From Lichina pygmaea (taxonomy: Eukaryota > Ascomycota > Lichinomycetes > Lichinales > Lichinaceae), in the NCBI GenBank assembly GCA_963422465.1, contig OY730169.1, positions 248,001 through 312,000 on the forward strand: a stretch of DNA of 64,000 nucleotides. Direction: 5' to 3'. The position numbers and the translations under genes were made by a program. Shown here in pieces: positions 43,831-56,408 of the stretch. How positions within the stretch are numbered: the stretch's first letter is position 1; every line of letters begins with the position of its first letter. The notes under the pieces were generated by a model. It worked only from the letters and a program-made list of their open reading frames with translations. It did no database searches and was not told where the DNA came from.

Positions 43831-46800
43831 AGTTCTTGGTGGGTTCCCACGAGTTCTCCTTATTGTCATACCCTAACCACTTGACCAGGTATTCGATTTT
43901 CCGTCCACTTCTCCGGCTGTCTAGGATCCTTTCGACATCGTACTCTTCTTTGTCGTCCTCGAAGTGCCATTCTGTTTTGATTGCTGCGTCGCTGGGTGCT
44001 GGCTCAAGCAGCAAGACGTGGAATACTCGGTGTATCTGTGCCTTTTTTGGCAGTCTCAGTCGGTAGTTGACTTCTCCAGTGTGCTTCTCAATCTCAAACA
44101 GTCTGATTCGTACATGATCCAGCTTTTTGCTCAGTCACTTCGAGCGCAGGTTTTTTGTTGACAAATAGACCTTATCCCCCCTCTCCAGGGTTGGTCTCTT
44201 CAACCTTTTGCTGTTTAGGTGGTGGCTTGTTGTCTTTTGTGCGGATTCAATTGCAGTCTTCATTTCCTCATGCATAGCAGTGAGTTTTTCGATGTTTGTT
44301 GAAGTGCCACTTCCAGCCGCCATCACTTCCCAGCGGGGGTTTCTGCTGTAGTTCGCAAAGAACAGTGTCATGCCCGTCACGCTGTATTGCTGATCATTGT
44401 ACGCAAACTGAGCCATTGGTAGCAGTTCTACCCAATCGTCCTGTCAGTGGTTGACGTAGTGGTGTAGGTACTGTTCCATCGTCTGGTTTGTTCTCTCAGT
44501 TTGTCTGTCTGTTTGTGGATGGTAGGCAGTAGACATCCTCGTGTCTATCCCTAGCTGTCTTGTCCACGTGTTCCAGAATTTCGAGGTGAAGAGTTTGTCT
44601 TGATCTGAGATAATCTTCGTGGGTAGCCCTCGCTGGCTAACCAATTCTTTGAGCAGGACATTGGCGAGTTCGCTCGCTGTTCCTGTCTCTCGCCACAGGA
44701 TCAGGTGAGTGTATTTGGTGAGTTTGTCAACAACCACCAAGATACTGTCATATTTCACCTTTGTTACCGGGTCCTCTGACCTCGGCAGCTTCACCACAAA
44801 ATCCATTGTGATGGTGTCCCAAGCCACTTCTGGGAGGTCTATTTGTTGACTCTCTCCATAGGGTTTGTGGCGTGACAGTTTGTTTTTCACACACTCTTCG
44901 CAGTTGCGAATAAATTCCGTCACTTTCCGCTTCATTCCGTTGAAGTGGTAACGTCTCCAGATCTTTTCCAGAGTCTTGTCTCACCCAGGATGTCCGTGTA
45001 GAGGTCCATCGTGATGTTGTCGAATCACGTCCTCTTGTGCGCTCTCTGGCACTTCTTCCTTGTTTGTGGCCGCAATGTTGTGGCCTAGGGTCAGGAGTGC
45101 ACCTATTTCTTCAGTTTTCACTAACTGAGGTTGAGCATAGACCAGAGTTTGTCCTTTTGTCACAAGGATTGGGCACTCTTCTGTCGTGTTGTCTGTCGTC
45201 ATATCAGGCCGCCTGCTAAGCGTGTCCGCTCGTGCGTTTTCTGATCCTTTTTGATAGAAGATCTGGAAGTCGTATGAAGCTAAAAGCTCTGCCCATCAGA
45301 CTTGTCGTCTGTTTAGCTTCTTTGTCATCGTGAAGTAAGCCAAATTCTTGTGGTCTGAGTACATGTCCACTGTGTACTTTGCTCCTTCCAGGTAAGGTCT
45401 CCACTCCTGGAATACGTCGACAATTGCTAACAACTCCTTGTCGTGAACATCGTACCTGAGTTCTGGGCCAGAGAACTTTCTTGATCAGTATGCGACAGGG
45501 TGTAGGTGGTTTTCGGTGTCTGGTTGACACAAGCAAGATCCAAGTGCTTGGTCCAAGGCATCTGTCTCCATGATGATCCACTGTCTGGGATCAAATGATG
45601 CCAGTATGGGTGCGGAGGTGAACTTCTCTTTCAGCTCCTGGAACACTCTCTCTTGGCTGTTCCCCCATGTGAAGGTTTCTTCCTTCTTTGTTAGTTCAGT
45701 CAAGGGTGCTGCTGTCCTTGAGTACTCCTTGATGAATCATCAGTAGAAGTTCGCAAATCCCAGGAAGGATTGGACTTCTTTGAGGTTTTTGGGTGTTGGC
45801 CAGTCTCGTACTGCCATGGTCTTTGTATCGTCCATACAGATTCCTTCTGTCGTCAGGATCGATCTCAAATATTCCACTTCTTTCACGTGGAAGACACTCT
45901 TATCAAGGTGTAACCTCATTCCTGCTTCTTGGAGCGCATGTAGGATCTTCTTGACATGCTGTCTGTGCTCCTCCAGGGTTCCATTGGTGTAAACCAAGAC
46001 ATTGTCGATATAAGCAGTAACAAATATATCCAGGTATTGTCGGAGGATGGCGTTAATGAGTGATTGGAACATCGCCAGTGCATTTGTAAGGCTGAATGGC
46101 ATAACAGTATACTTGTAATGCCTGTACCTCGTACGAAAGGCTGTCTTCCATTCTTCGCCATCTTTCATCCTAACCAGGTTGAAAGTACCTCGGATGTCGA
46201 ACTTGGTAAACCACTTGGCTCCTTGGATTCAGTCCTGGATTTCTGATATTAACGGTAGTGGGTAGTGATTCTTAATCGTGATCACATTAAGCTGCCAGTA
46301 GTCGACACACAGTCGTAATTTGCTGTCCTTCTTTGGCACAAACAATATCGGGTATCCGGCCGGTGATGTTGAAGGTCTTATGAACCCTTTCGCTAGGTTC
46401 TTGTCCAGGTAATCTCTTAAGGCCTCAAGCTTCTTTGCTGATAGGGCGTAGATAGGGCTGTGTGTGGGTTTCTTTCTGTCTTCCAGCGGAATTTCGTGAT
46501 CCCACTCTTGGTGTTCTGGTAGTGTCACGACTGCTTCCTCACCAAACATCTCCTGGTAGTCTTTATACTCACTTGGCAGCTGCGGTGCCTGAGTCTTGCC
46601 CACGGCGTCATGCGTGGTGCAAAGTTGATAGTTTCGGGGCTTCATCCAAGCCACATAGGCTCGCCCTCGCCGGTGGTGCTTCTTCCACCCTGCATATAAG
46701 ATCTCTTTGATTCTCACTTTCTCTGGCTCTGCTCGAGTTGCCAGACTCCTCTTCGGAAAGACTAGGTGCCTTCTTTTCCAGTCGATCCTTGGGTTTTGAC

Positions 46801-48779
46801 TTTCCAACCACGGAAGACCCAATATAACTTCATGTGGTATCTGGACCAAGTTGAATTCTTCTGATCTGATTGTTGTACTGTCGACACACAGTCGTAGGTT
46901 CTTGGTCTCCTTCATCACTTGTCCTTGGTTGTTGGAGAGTGGTGTTCCGTCCACTACTGTTAGTTGGTATGGATTCCTCTTTTCCTGAGTCAGGATCTTG
47001 TGCTTCCTGGCAAAACTTTCTGACATGAAGTTGCCAGTAGCTCCAGAGTCAATCATGGCGTTTGTCAGATGCCTGTTGACTCTCATCTTGATGTGAAAAT
47101 GCAGACTGCAGGCTGTTGTGTCAAGGCTCTGCTTGACCCCTTCTCTCCGGAGTGTTGTCTTGCCTGCTCTTCCGACTCCGGATTTGAAGAGCACTGCTAG
47201 TTTTTTGAACAACCAAGGCTCTGAGCCTGGCGTTCTGCCACATGTCTTTCGCATTTTTCGGTGAAGTATAGCTCCCATGCGTCTTCTCCGCAATCATCGT
47301 GTTCTTTCCCTTGCTGGCTTAGCTGGTGCTTGATGCTCCAGGCTTTCTTGTGGTATTCTGGGCCAGGGAAGTAGTGTCTTCTCCTTTTCTCTAGGAGATG
47401 TTCCTTGCAGTGGTGGTCCTCACATCCTTTCCAATAAGGACATCTGCAGGCTGGTGTTGTAGCCTGGTGATAGTCCACTTGCGCTGCGATGTCTCGGGGC
47501 TGTGAGATGCTGATGGTGTTGTCCACCCATCGTGTCACTCTTGCTTCACTGTCCTCCAACAAGGTCGCATCCTGTTGTCAGAGTAGTGGTGTCTCGGGAA
47601 CTGGTGGCATGCTGGTTATATCAATCTCGTAGTCTGTTGTGTCAAATTCAGAGATCAGGTCATCCTCCCAATGAACCTTATCGATCTGGTCTTGGGTTGC
47701 GTGCAGGTCCTCCAGTGACCTCTGCAGATTGTTCTCCAGTCTTTCGATGTGCTGTCTGAGATTGTCCTCCTGCCCGAGGAGTGTTGCTTCTGACCAGTTC
47801 ATGGGTAGCATGCCTCTGGGAGCCCTCGGTGGCTCCTGAATGCCCTTGCCTTTCCAGGCACTGGTGGCATTCAACTGCTTACTCTTGCCTTCCTTCTTCT
47901 TCTTGCTTTGGCAGTTGGCTGCGAGGTGTCCTACCTTCTGGCAATTGTAACACTTCTGTGTTTCTTTCTTCTTTGTTGCCTGTGGTGTTGTTGCATCAAT
48001 CTCCATGGGTGTCAAGCTGTACTTGTCTTGTGCTGGCACTGTCTTTTTGCCCTATGGCCTTGCATGCTTGCCTCACTTCTCGAGTTCTTGTTTGAACTGT
48101 CGGTCGTCAATGCGTACTGCTGTGTCAATCATATCCTCAAGGTCGGTGGGTCAGTCTCCTTGTGTGATGTCATCCTTGACTTGTTCCTTGAGAGCTTGGT
48201 AGAATAGTGCTGTCAAGGCACTGTCTCCCCATTGTGTCCTCACTGACAACTGTTGGAACTTCGCCGCAAAGTCTGATGCTGACCCTGTCTACTGTAGTGC
48301 TTGGAGCTTTTGTTCCGTATCTTGTTCTTCATCAATGACTCTGAAGGTCTTCTTCATCTGGGTCTTGAAGGTAGAGAATCTCCCAATGATCTGCCGTGTT
48401 GTGGTCTCCATGCTAGAGGGATCTTCCTTGTTGTCAAGGAAGTCTTGTAGGTAGACATTGAACCAGGCAAACATCAGTCTGTCCAGGTAGGAAGCTGCGA
48501 ACAGCACCTTCTCCTGTTCTGTAGGGAATTGTGCGGTGTTGAATCTGTAGTAAAGCTCAAGCTGAGAGAAGAATAATTCCAATCCCCCTCGTGATCTATC
48601 GTACCTCTTCGGCGTACCCACCTTCAACGGCTTTGGAGGTAAGGTGAGGGTGGTAGGGACAGGTGGTTCCTGGGCTTGCGCCTGAGGCGCAGCCCGAGCT
48701 TGGCCTGCCTGCGAAGGGGTAGGGCTGCGTGGATCTGCCATCGTATTGAGCTGGTGTCCTATGTGTTAGAGGCTGAAAC

Positions 48780-49170
48780 TGTTAAAGGCCAGTCCACGTT
48801 CACACAGAATGTGGGTGGTCCTGTCTTCAACTGAGGAGGGCAGAGACTCAATAGATGAATAGCAAGTGGGGTAACTCTCTTGCTATTGTCGCTCGTAATG
48901 TGTGTTCAGCCTGGAGAGCTATTCTCTCCAGCTATCTGGGTCCTTATATACAGAAGCCTGAGGGGGGGGGGTCCTCCCGAGGGGTATCAGCTTTCTGCGT
49001 GGACGAGCTGGACGAGCTGGTTACACGTCGTCCACCTTGTCCACTGTGGACAAGCTGGACAAGCTGGTTACACATTGTCCACCTTGTCCACCAGGTCGGG
49101 TGAATATTGTTCCGTGTACCTCTGTACACTCGCTTCGGTCAGCTCAGCCGTTCTGGCCTGGGCCTTAACA
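48780..49170 (-). repeat. Gypsy-3a 5' LTR
   Basis: 391 bases; about 16 differences from its partner, nearly all transitions. Immediately inside it the minus strand reads GTTTCAGCCTCTAAC, the inferred primer-binding site. Confidence 0.92.
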
Positions 49171-50049
49171 CAACACAGCTCAGACCTGTTACCAGCCGCA
49201 GAAGGTGTGGACAGATGAGGGAAGGAGTCCTCAGTGGAACCTCACTGACAGAAAGGACAACTCTTAAGAGAAGAGGTCTGCCTCAACAGGCACACCCCGG
49301 AACCAGGTGGCCAAACAGTCAGAGATGAAGAGAGAGGAAGTTGTTAACCTTCTGGAGATCCCTGAAGAGTACTGACCTGGGTATGATAACCTCTTTCAGG
49401 AAGAGACAACAACAGCAGTGTTGCCTAAGCACCAACCTTGGGATCATGAGATCAAGTTGCAACCAGGGATGGAGCCAGGATTTGGACCAATTTACCAGTT
49501 ATCAGAGAAAGAGCTCCAAGTACTTCGCGAGTACCTGGAGGAAAACCTGAAAAAAGGTTTCATTCGAGAATCTCAATCGCCAGCAGAATACCCAATACTA
49601 TTTGCACCAAAGAAAGACAGAAGTCTTCAACTTTGTGTGGATTACAGGAAACTCAACAACATTACCATCAAGAACTGATATCTGTTGCCAAATGCGAACA
49701 AATTGCGAGACAGGATCAGCCAAGCTACAATCTTTACCAAGCTGGACTTGAAAGAAGCATACAACCTGATACACATGAAAGGAGGAGAAGAATGGAAGAC
49801 AGCCTTCAGAACCTGATACAGACACTATGAGTATCTGGTTATGCTATTCAGACTCACAAACGCACCAGCAACATGTCAAGCATTGATCAACAACGTCATC
49901 AGAGCACACCTGGACCAAACAGCTATCACCTACCTGGACGACATTCTTGTCTACTCAAACACACAACAAGAACATACCAAACATGTGAAGGATGTTCTAC
50001 AATGCCTACAAGAGGCAGGGCTCAAGCTCAACCTAAAGAAATACGAGTT

Positions 50050-50462
50050 TGTTAAGGCCCAGGCCGGAACGGCTGAGCTGACCGAAGCGAGTGTACAGAG
50101 GTACACGGAACAATGTTCACCCGACCCGGTGGACGAGGTGGACGATGTGTAACCAGCTCGTCCAGCTCGTCCACGGGAACAATGTTCACCCGACCCGGTG
50201 GACGAGGTGGATGATGTGTAACCATCTTGTCCAGCTTGTCCACGCAGAAAGCTGATACCCCTCGGGAGGACCCCCCCCCCTCAGGCTCCTGTATATAAGA
50301 ACCCAGATAGCCGGAGAGAATAGCTCTCCAGGCTGAACGCACATTACGAGCGACAATAGCAAGAGAGTTACCCCACTTCCTATTCATCTATTGAGTCCCT
50401 GCCCTCCTCGGTCGAAGACAGGACCACCCACATTCTGTGTGAACGTGGACTGGCCTTTAACA
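50050..50462 (+). repeat. Gypsy-3b 5' LTR
   Basis: 413 bases, TGTTAAGG to TTTAACA, with two 69-bp units starting GGAACAATGTTCACCCGACC. TATATAAG at 50292-50299, AGGCTGAA at 50330-50337, and complementary TTCAGCCT at 50465-50472, two bases past the LTR end. Confidence 0.93.
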
Positions 50463-53400
50463 GTTTCAGCCTCTAACACATAGGACACCGGCTCAATACG
50501 ATGGCAGATCCACGCAGCCCTACCCCTTCGCAGGCAGGCCAAGTTCGGGCTGCGCCTCAGGCGCAAGCCCAGGAACCACCTGTCCCTACCACCCTCACCT
50601 TACCTCCAAAGCCGTTGAAGGTAGGTACGCCAAAGAGGTACGATGGATCACAAGGGGGATTGGAATTATTCTTCTCTCAGCTTGAGCTTTACTACAGATT
50701 CAACGCCACACAATTCCCTACGGAACAGGAGAAGGTGCTGTTCGCAGCTTCCTACCTGGACGGACTGACATTTGCCTGGTTCAATGTCTACCTACGAGAC
50801 TTCCTCGACAACAAGGAAGATCCCTCTAGCATGGAGACCACAACACGGCAGATCATTGGGAGATTCTCTACCTTCAAGACCCAGATGAAGAAGACCTTCG
50901 GGGTCATTGATAAAGAACAAGATGCGGAACGAAAGCTCCAAGCACTACAGCAGACAGGGTCAGCATCAGACTTTGCGGCGAAGTTCCAACAGTTGTCAGT
51001 GAGGACGCAATAGGGAGACAGTGCCTTAACAGCGCTATTCTACCAAGCTCTCAAGGAACGAGTCAAGGATGACATCGCACGAGGAGACCGACCCACCGAC
51101 CTCGAGGATATGATCGACACAGCAGTACGCATCGACGACCGACAGTTCGAACGAGAACTCGAGAAGCGAGGCAAGCATGCAAGGCCATGGGGCAAAAAGA
51201 CAGCGCCAGCACAAGACAAGTACGGCTTGACACCCATGGAGATCGATGCAACAACACCACAGGCAACAAAGAAGAAAGAAACACGGAAGTGTTACAATTG
51301 CCAGAAGGTAGGACACCTCGCAGCCAACTGCCAAAGCAAGAAGAAGAAGGAAGGCAAGGGTAAGCAGTTGAATGCCACCGGTGCCTGGAAAGGCAAGGGC
51401 ATTCAGGAGCCACCGAGGGCTCCCAGAGGCACGCTACCCATGAACCGGTCAGAAGCAACACTCCTCGGACAGGAGGACAATCTCAGACAGCACATCGAAA
51501 GACTGGAGAACAATCTGCAGAGGTCACTGGAGGACCTGCACGCAATCCAAGACCAGATCAATAAGGTTCATTGGGAGGATGACCTGATCTCTGAATTCGA
51601 CACAACAGACTACGAGATTGACATAACCGGCATGCCACCAGTTCCCGAGACACCACTACTCCGACGACAGGATGCGACCTTGTCGGAGGACGGCGAAGCA
51701 AGAGTGACACGATGGGTGGACGACACCATCAGCATCTCACAGCCCCGAGACATCGCAGCGCAAGTGGACCATCACCAGGCTACGACACCAGCCTGCGGAC
51801 GTCCTTATTGGAAAGGATGCGAGGACCACCACTGCAAGAAACATCTCCTAGAGAAAAGGAGAAGGCACTACTTCCCTGGCCCAGAATACCACAAGAAAGC
51901 CTGGAGCATCAAGCACCAGCTAAGCCAGCAAGGGAAAGAACGCGATGACTGCGGAGAAGACGCATGGGAGCTATGCTTCACCGAAAAATGCGAAAGACAT
52001 GTGGCAGAACACCAGGCTCAGGGCCTTGGTTGTTCAAAAAACTAGCAGTGCTCTTCAAATCCGGAGTCGGAAGAGCAGGCAAGACAACACTACAGAGAGA
52101 AGGGGTTGAGCAGAGCCTCGACGTGACAGCCTGCAGTCCGCATTTTCGCATCAAGATGAGAGTCAACAGGCACCTGACAAACACCATGATCGACTCTGGA
52201 GCTACTGGCAACTTCATGTCAGAAAGTTTCGCCAGGAAGCACAAGATCCTGACTCAGGAAAAGAGGAATCCATACCAACTAACAGTAGTGGACGGGACAC
52301 CACTCTCCAACGACCAAGGACGAGTGACAAAGGAGACCAAGAACCTACGACTATGTGTTGACGGTACGACAATCAGATCAGAAGAATTCAACTTGGTCCA
52401 GATACCACATGAAGTTATATTGGGTCTTCCGTGGTTGGAAAGTCAAAACCCAAGGATCGACTGGAAAAGAAGGCACCTAGTCTTTCCGAAGAGGAGTCTG
52501 GCAACTCAAGCAGAGCCAGAGAAAGTGAGAATCAAAGAGATCTCATATGCAGGGTGGAAGAAGCACCACCGGCGAGGGCGAGCCTATGTGGCTTGGATGA
52601 AGCCCCGAAACCATCAACTTTGCACCACGCATGACGCCGTGGGCAAGACTCAGGCACCGCAGCTGCCAAGTGAGTATAAAGACTACCAGGAGATGTTTGG
52701 TGAGGAAGCAGTCGCAACGCTACCAGAACACCAAGAGTGGGATCACGAAATTCCGCTGGAAGACGGAAAGAAACCCACACACAGCCCTATTTACGCTCTA
52801 TCAGCAAAGGAGCTTGAGGCCTTAAGAGATTACCTGGACAAGAACCTAGCGAAAGGGTTCATAAGACCTTCAACATCACCGGCTGGATACCCGATATTGT
52901 TTGTGCCAAAGAAAGACGGCAAATTACGACTGTGTGTTGACTACTGGCAGCTTAATGCGATCATGATTAAGAATCACTACCCGCTACCGTTAATATCGGA
53001 AATCCAGGACTGAATCCAAGGAGCCAAGTGGTTTACCAAGTTCGATATCCGAGGCACTTTCAACCTGGTTAGGATGAAAGATGGTGAAGAATGGAAGACA
53101 GCCTTTCGTACAAGGTACAGGCATTACGAGTATACTGTTATGCCATTCAGCCTTACGAATGCACCGGTGACATTCCAATCGCTCATTAACGCCATCCTCC
53201 GACAATACCTGGATATATTTGTTACCGCTTATATCGATGATGTCTTGGTTTACACCAATGGAACCCTGGAGGAGTACAGACAGCATGTCAAGAAGATCCT
53301 ACATGCGCTCCAAGAAGCAGGAATGAGGTTACGCCTTGATAAGAGCGTCTTCCACGTGAAAGAAGTGGAATATTTGGGGTTGATCCTGATGACAGAAGGA

Positions 53401-55411
53401 ATCTGTATGGACGATACAAAGATCACGGCAGTACGAGACTGGCCAACACCCAAAAACCTCAAAGAAGTCCAATCCTTCCTGGGATTTGCGAACTTCTACC
53501 GACAATTCATCAAGGAGTACTCGAGGACAGCAGCACCCTTGACTGAACTAACAAAGAAGGAAGAAACCTTCACATGGGGGAACAGCCAAGAGAGAGTGTT
53601 CCAGGAGCTGAAAGAGAAGTTCACCTCCGCACCCATACTGGCATCATTTGATCCCGGACAGCGGATCATCATGGAGACAGATGCCTTGGACCAAGCACTT
53701 GGATCTTGCTTGTGTCAACCAGACGCCGAAAACCGCCTACACCCTGTCGCATACCGATCGAGAAAGTTCTCTGGCCCAGAACTCAGGTACGATGTCCACG
53801 ACAAGGAGTTGTTAGCGATTGTCGACGCATTCCAGGAGTGGAGACCTTACCTGGAAGGAGCAAAGTACACAGTGGACATGTACTCAGACCACAAGAATTT
53901 GGCTTACTTCACGACGACGAAGAAGCTAAACAGACAACAAGTCCGATGGGCAGAGCTTTTAGCTTCATACGACTTCCAGATCTTCTATCGAAAAGGATCA
54001 GAAAACGCACGAGCGGACGCACTTAGCAGACGGCCTGATATGACGACAGACGACACGACAGAAGAGCGCCCAATCCTAGTGACAAAAGGACAAACTCTGG
54101 TCTATGCTCAACCTCAGTTAGCGAGAACTGAAGAAATAGGTGCACTCCTGACCCTAGGCCACAACGTTGCGGCCACGAACAAGGAAGAAGTGCCAGAGAG
54201 CGCACAAGAGGACGTGATTCGACAACATCACGATGGACCTCTACACAGACATCCTGGGCGAGACAAGACCCTGGAGAAGATCTGGAGATGTTACCACTTC
54301 AACAGAATGAAGCGGAAAGTGACAGAATTTATTCGCAACTGCGAAGAGTGTGCGAAAAACAAACTGTCACGCCACAAACCCTATGGAGAGAGTCAACAAA
54401 TAGACCTCCCAGAAGCGGCTTGGGATACCATCACAATGGATTTTGTGGTGAAGCTGCCGAGGTCAGAGGACCCGGTAACAAAGGTGAAATATGACAGTAT
54501 CTTGGTGGTTGTTGACAAACTCACCAAATACGCTCACCTGATCCTGTGGCGAGAGACAGGAACAGCGAGCGAACTCGCCAATGTCCTGCTCAAAGAATTG
54601 GTTAGCCAGCGAGGGCTACCCATGAAGATTATCTCAGATCAAGACAAACTCTTCACCTCGAAATTCTGGAACACGTGGACAAGACAGCTAGGGATAGACA
54701 CGAGGATGTCTACTGCCTACCATCCACAAACAGACAGACAAACTGAGAGAACAAACCAGACGATAGAACAGTACCTACGCCACTACGTCAACCACTGACA
54801 GGACAATTGGGTAGAACTGCTACCAATGGCTCAGTTTGCGTACAACGATCAGCAACACAGCGTGACAGGCATAACACCGTTCTTTGCGAACTACGGCAGA
54901 AACCCCCGCTGGGAAGCGATGGCGGCTGGAAGTGGCACTTCAACAAACGTCGAAAAACTCACTGCTATGCATGAGGAAATGAAGACTGCAATTGAATCTG
55001 CACAAAAGACAACAAGCCACCGCCTAAACAGCAAAAGGTTGAAGGAACCAACCCTGGAGAGGGGGGATAAGGTCTATTTGTCAACAAAAAACCTGCGCTC
55101 GAAGCGACCGAGCAAAAAGCTGGATCATGTACGAATCAGACTGTTTGAGATTGAGAAGCGCACTGGAGAAGTCAACTACCGACTGAGACTGCCAAAAAAG
55201 GCATGGATACACCAAGTATTCCATGTCTCGCTGCTTGAGCCAGCACCCAGTGACGTGGCAATCGAAACAGAATGGCACTTTGAGGACGACGAAGAAGAGT
55301 ACGATGTTGAAAGGATCCTAGACAGCCGGAGAAGCGGACGGAAAATTGAATACCTGGTCAAGTGGTTAGGGTATGACAATAAGGAGAACTCGTGGGAACC
55401 CACCGAGAACT

Positions 55412-55942
55412 TCAGCCCTGCGACGAACGAGAAACTGCGGAGTTTCCACCGACAAAACCCGCAGAAGCCAGGATTGATGGAGACAAAGGCTCAAGAGAAG
55501 CCAAAGCCTCCGAAGAGAAGAAGTCCTCCAAAGGTGGCGGGGACTCCACACACGTAGCCTCCTGCTTGAGATCCTCCTGATCCTCGATCACAGCAAGCTC
55601 ACGCTTGATGGCCTCACCCTCCTTCTTGGACAACACACCCAACTGACGACGGAGACGAAGTTTGCGAGGAAGGAGAACGGACTCCTGCTCCTTGATCTTC
55701 TTCAGTTGAGCCTCGAGCTGAGTGCGCTCAAGCTCCATCTTCTCCCACTCCGACTCCGCAAGATGGAGATCGCAACAGCGACCCTTCTCAAGGCACTGAC
55801 CGCAAGATGTGGACTCTGAACTGACGACACACTTGGCACGGTCACGACGACATGCGCTGCATGAAACTTTGGATACCTTGCCCATCTTGCCAACACAAGA
55901 ACTGAAGACTCCACGATGATTAACACAAGATGTCCGGGTCAT
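55412..55942 (-). CDS. Antisense ORF of Gypsy-3b: Zn2Cys6-like coiled-coil protein
   Basis: A 176-residue frame on the strand opposite to gag-pol, starting 53 bases from the 3' LTR. Its 3' third overlaps the end of the pol frame tail to tail by about 145 bases. Residues 28-57 give C28-X2-C31-X6-C38-X8-C47-X2-C50-X6-C57 with basic residues between the second and third cysteines (CSACRRDRAKC), a very good match to fungal Gal4-type zinc clusters. A Glu/Lys/Leu-rich coiled coil follows (about residues 60-130) and then an acidic, Pro/Ser-containing tail (ESPPPLEDFFSSEALAS) that could be an activation-like region. DNA binding is inferred, not shown. It shares position and architecture, but little direct sequence, with the Gypsy-1/2 antisense protein. 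Confidence 0.78.
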   Translation of the reverse strand: MTRTSCVNHRGVFSSCVGKMGKVSKVSCSACRRDRAKCVVSSESTSCGQCLEKGRCCDLHLAESEWEKMELERTQLEAQLKKIKEQESVLLPRKLRLRRQLGVLSKKEGEAIKRELAVIEDQEDLKQEATCVESPPPLEDFFSSEALASLEPLSPSILASAGFVGGNSAVSRSSQG

Positions 55943-55994
55943 GGTAAGAGAAGCGAGAGGATCTGGGGACAGAACCTTTGGAGGGAGGGGATGG

Positions 55995-56408
55995 TGTTAA
56001 GGCCCAGGCCGGAACGGCTGAGCTGACCGAAGCGAGTGTACAGAGGTACACGGAACAATGTTCACCCGACCCGGTGGACGAGGTGGACGATGTGTAACCA
56101 GCTTGTCCAGCTTGTCCACGGGAACAATGTTCACCCGACCCGGTGGACAAGGTGGACGATGTGTAACCATCTTGTCCAGCTCGTCCACGCAGAAAGCTGA
56201 TACCCCTCGGAAGGACCCCCCCCCCCTCAGGCTCCTGTATATAAGAACCCAGATAGCCGGAGAGAATAGCTCTCCAGGCTGAACGCACATTACGAGCGAC
56301 AATAGCAAGAGAGTTACCCCACTTGCTATTCATCTATTGAGTCCCTGCCCTCCTCAGTTGAAGACAGGACCACCCACATTCTGTGTGAACGTGGACTGGC
56401 CTTTAACA
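55995..56408 (+). repeat. Gypsy-3b 3' LTR
   Basis: 414 bases, with about ten transitions relative to its partner. It ends TTTAACA against the right copy of GAGTT. Confidence 0.93.

Larger units (their letters stand above)
42856..49170 (-). mobile_element. Gypsy-3a: second Ty3/gypsy family, minus strand
   Basis: A 6.3-kb LTR element flanked by CAACA (42851-42855 and 49171-49175) in the protease region of Gypsy-2c. Parts in element order are: gag with a CCHC knuckle (about 48.74-47.6 kb), Cys/His module (47.5-47.2), protease with DSGATGN (47.1-46.8), RT with YIDN-type catalytic box region (46.4-45.75), RNase H (45.7-45.2), integrase (45.0-44.2), chromodomain (43.95-43.8), antisense ORF (43300-43830). 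The LTRs differ by about 4 percent, mostly transitions. Broken at roughly six to ten places. Confidence 0.92.
50050..56408 (+). mobile_element. Gypsy-3b: second Ty3/gypsy family, plus strand, nearly whole
   Basis: A 6.36-kb LTR element flanked by GAGTT (50045-50049 and 56409-56413) in the RT region of Gypsy-2c. Parts are: gag (about 50.5-51.6 kb, knuckle CYNCQKVGHLAANC), Cys/His module (51.78-52.03), protease (52.15-52.5), RT with YIDDVLVYT (52.85-53.5), RNase H (53.55-54.0), integrase (54.2-55.15), chromodomain (55.28-55.45) and an antisense ORF (55412-55942). The LTRs differ by about ten transitions in 413 bases. It is the best preserved member of its family here, with only about three or four breaks. 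Confidence 0.93.
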
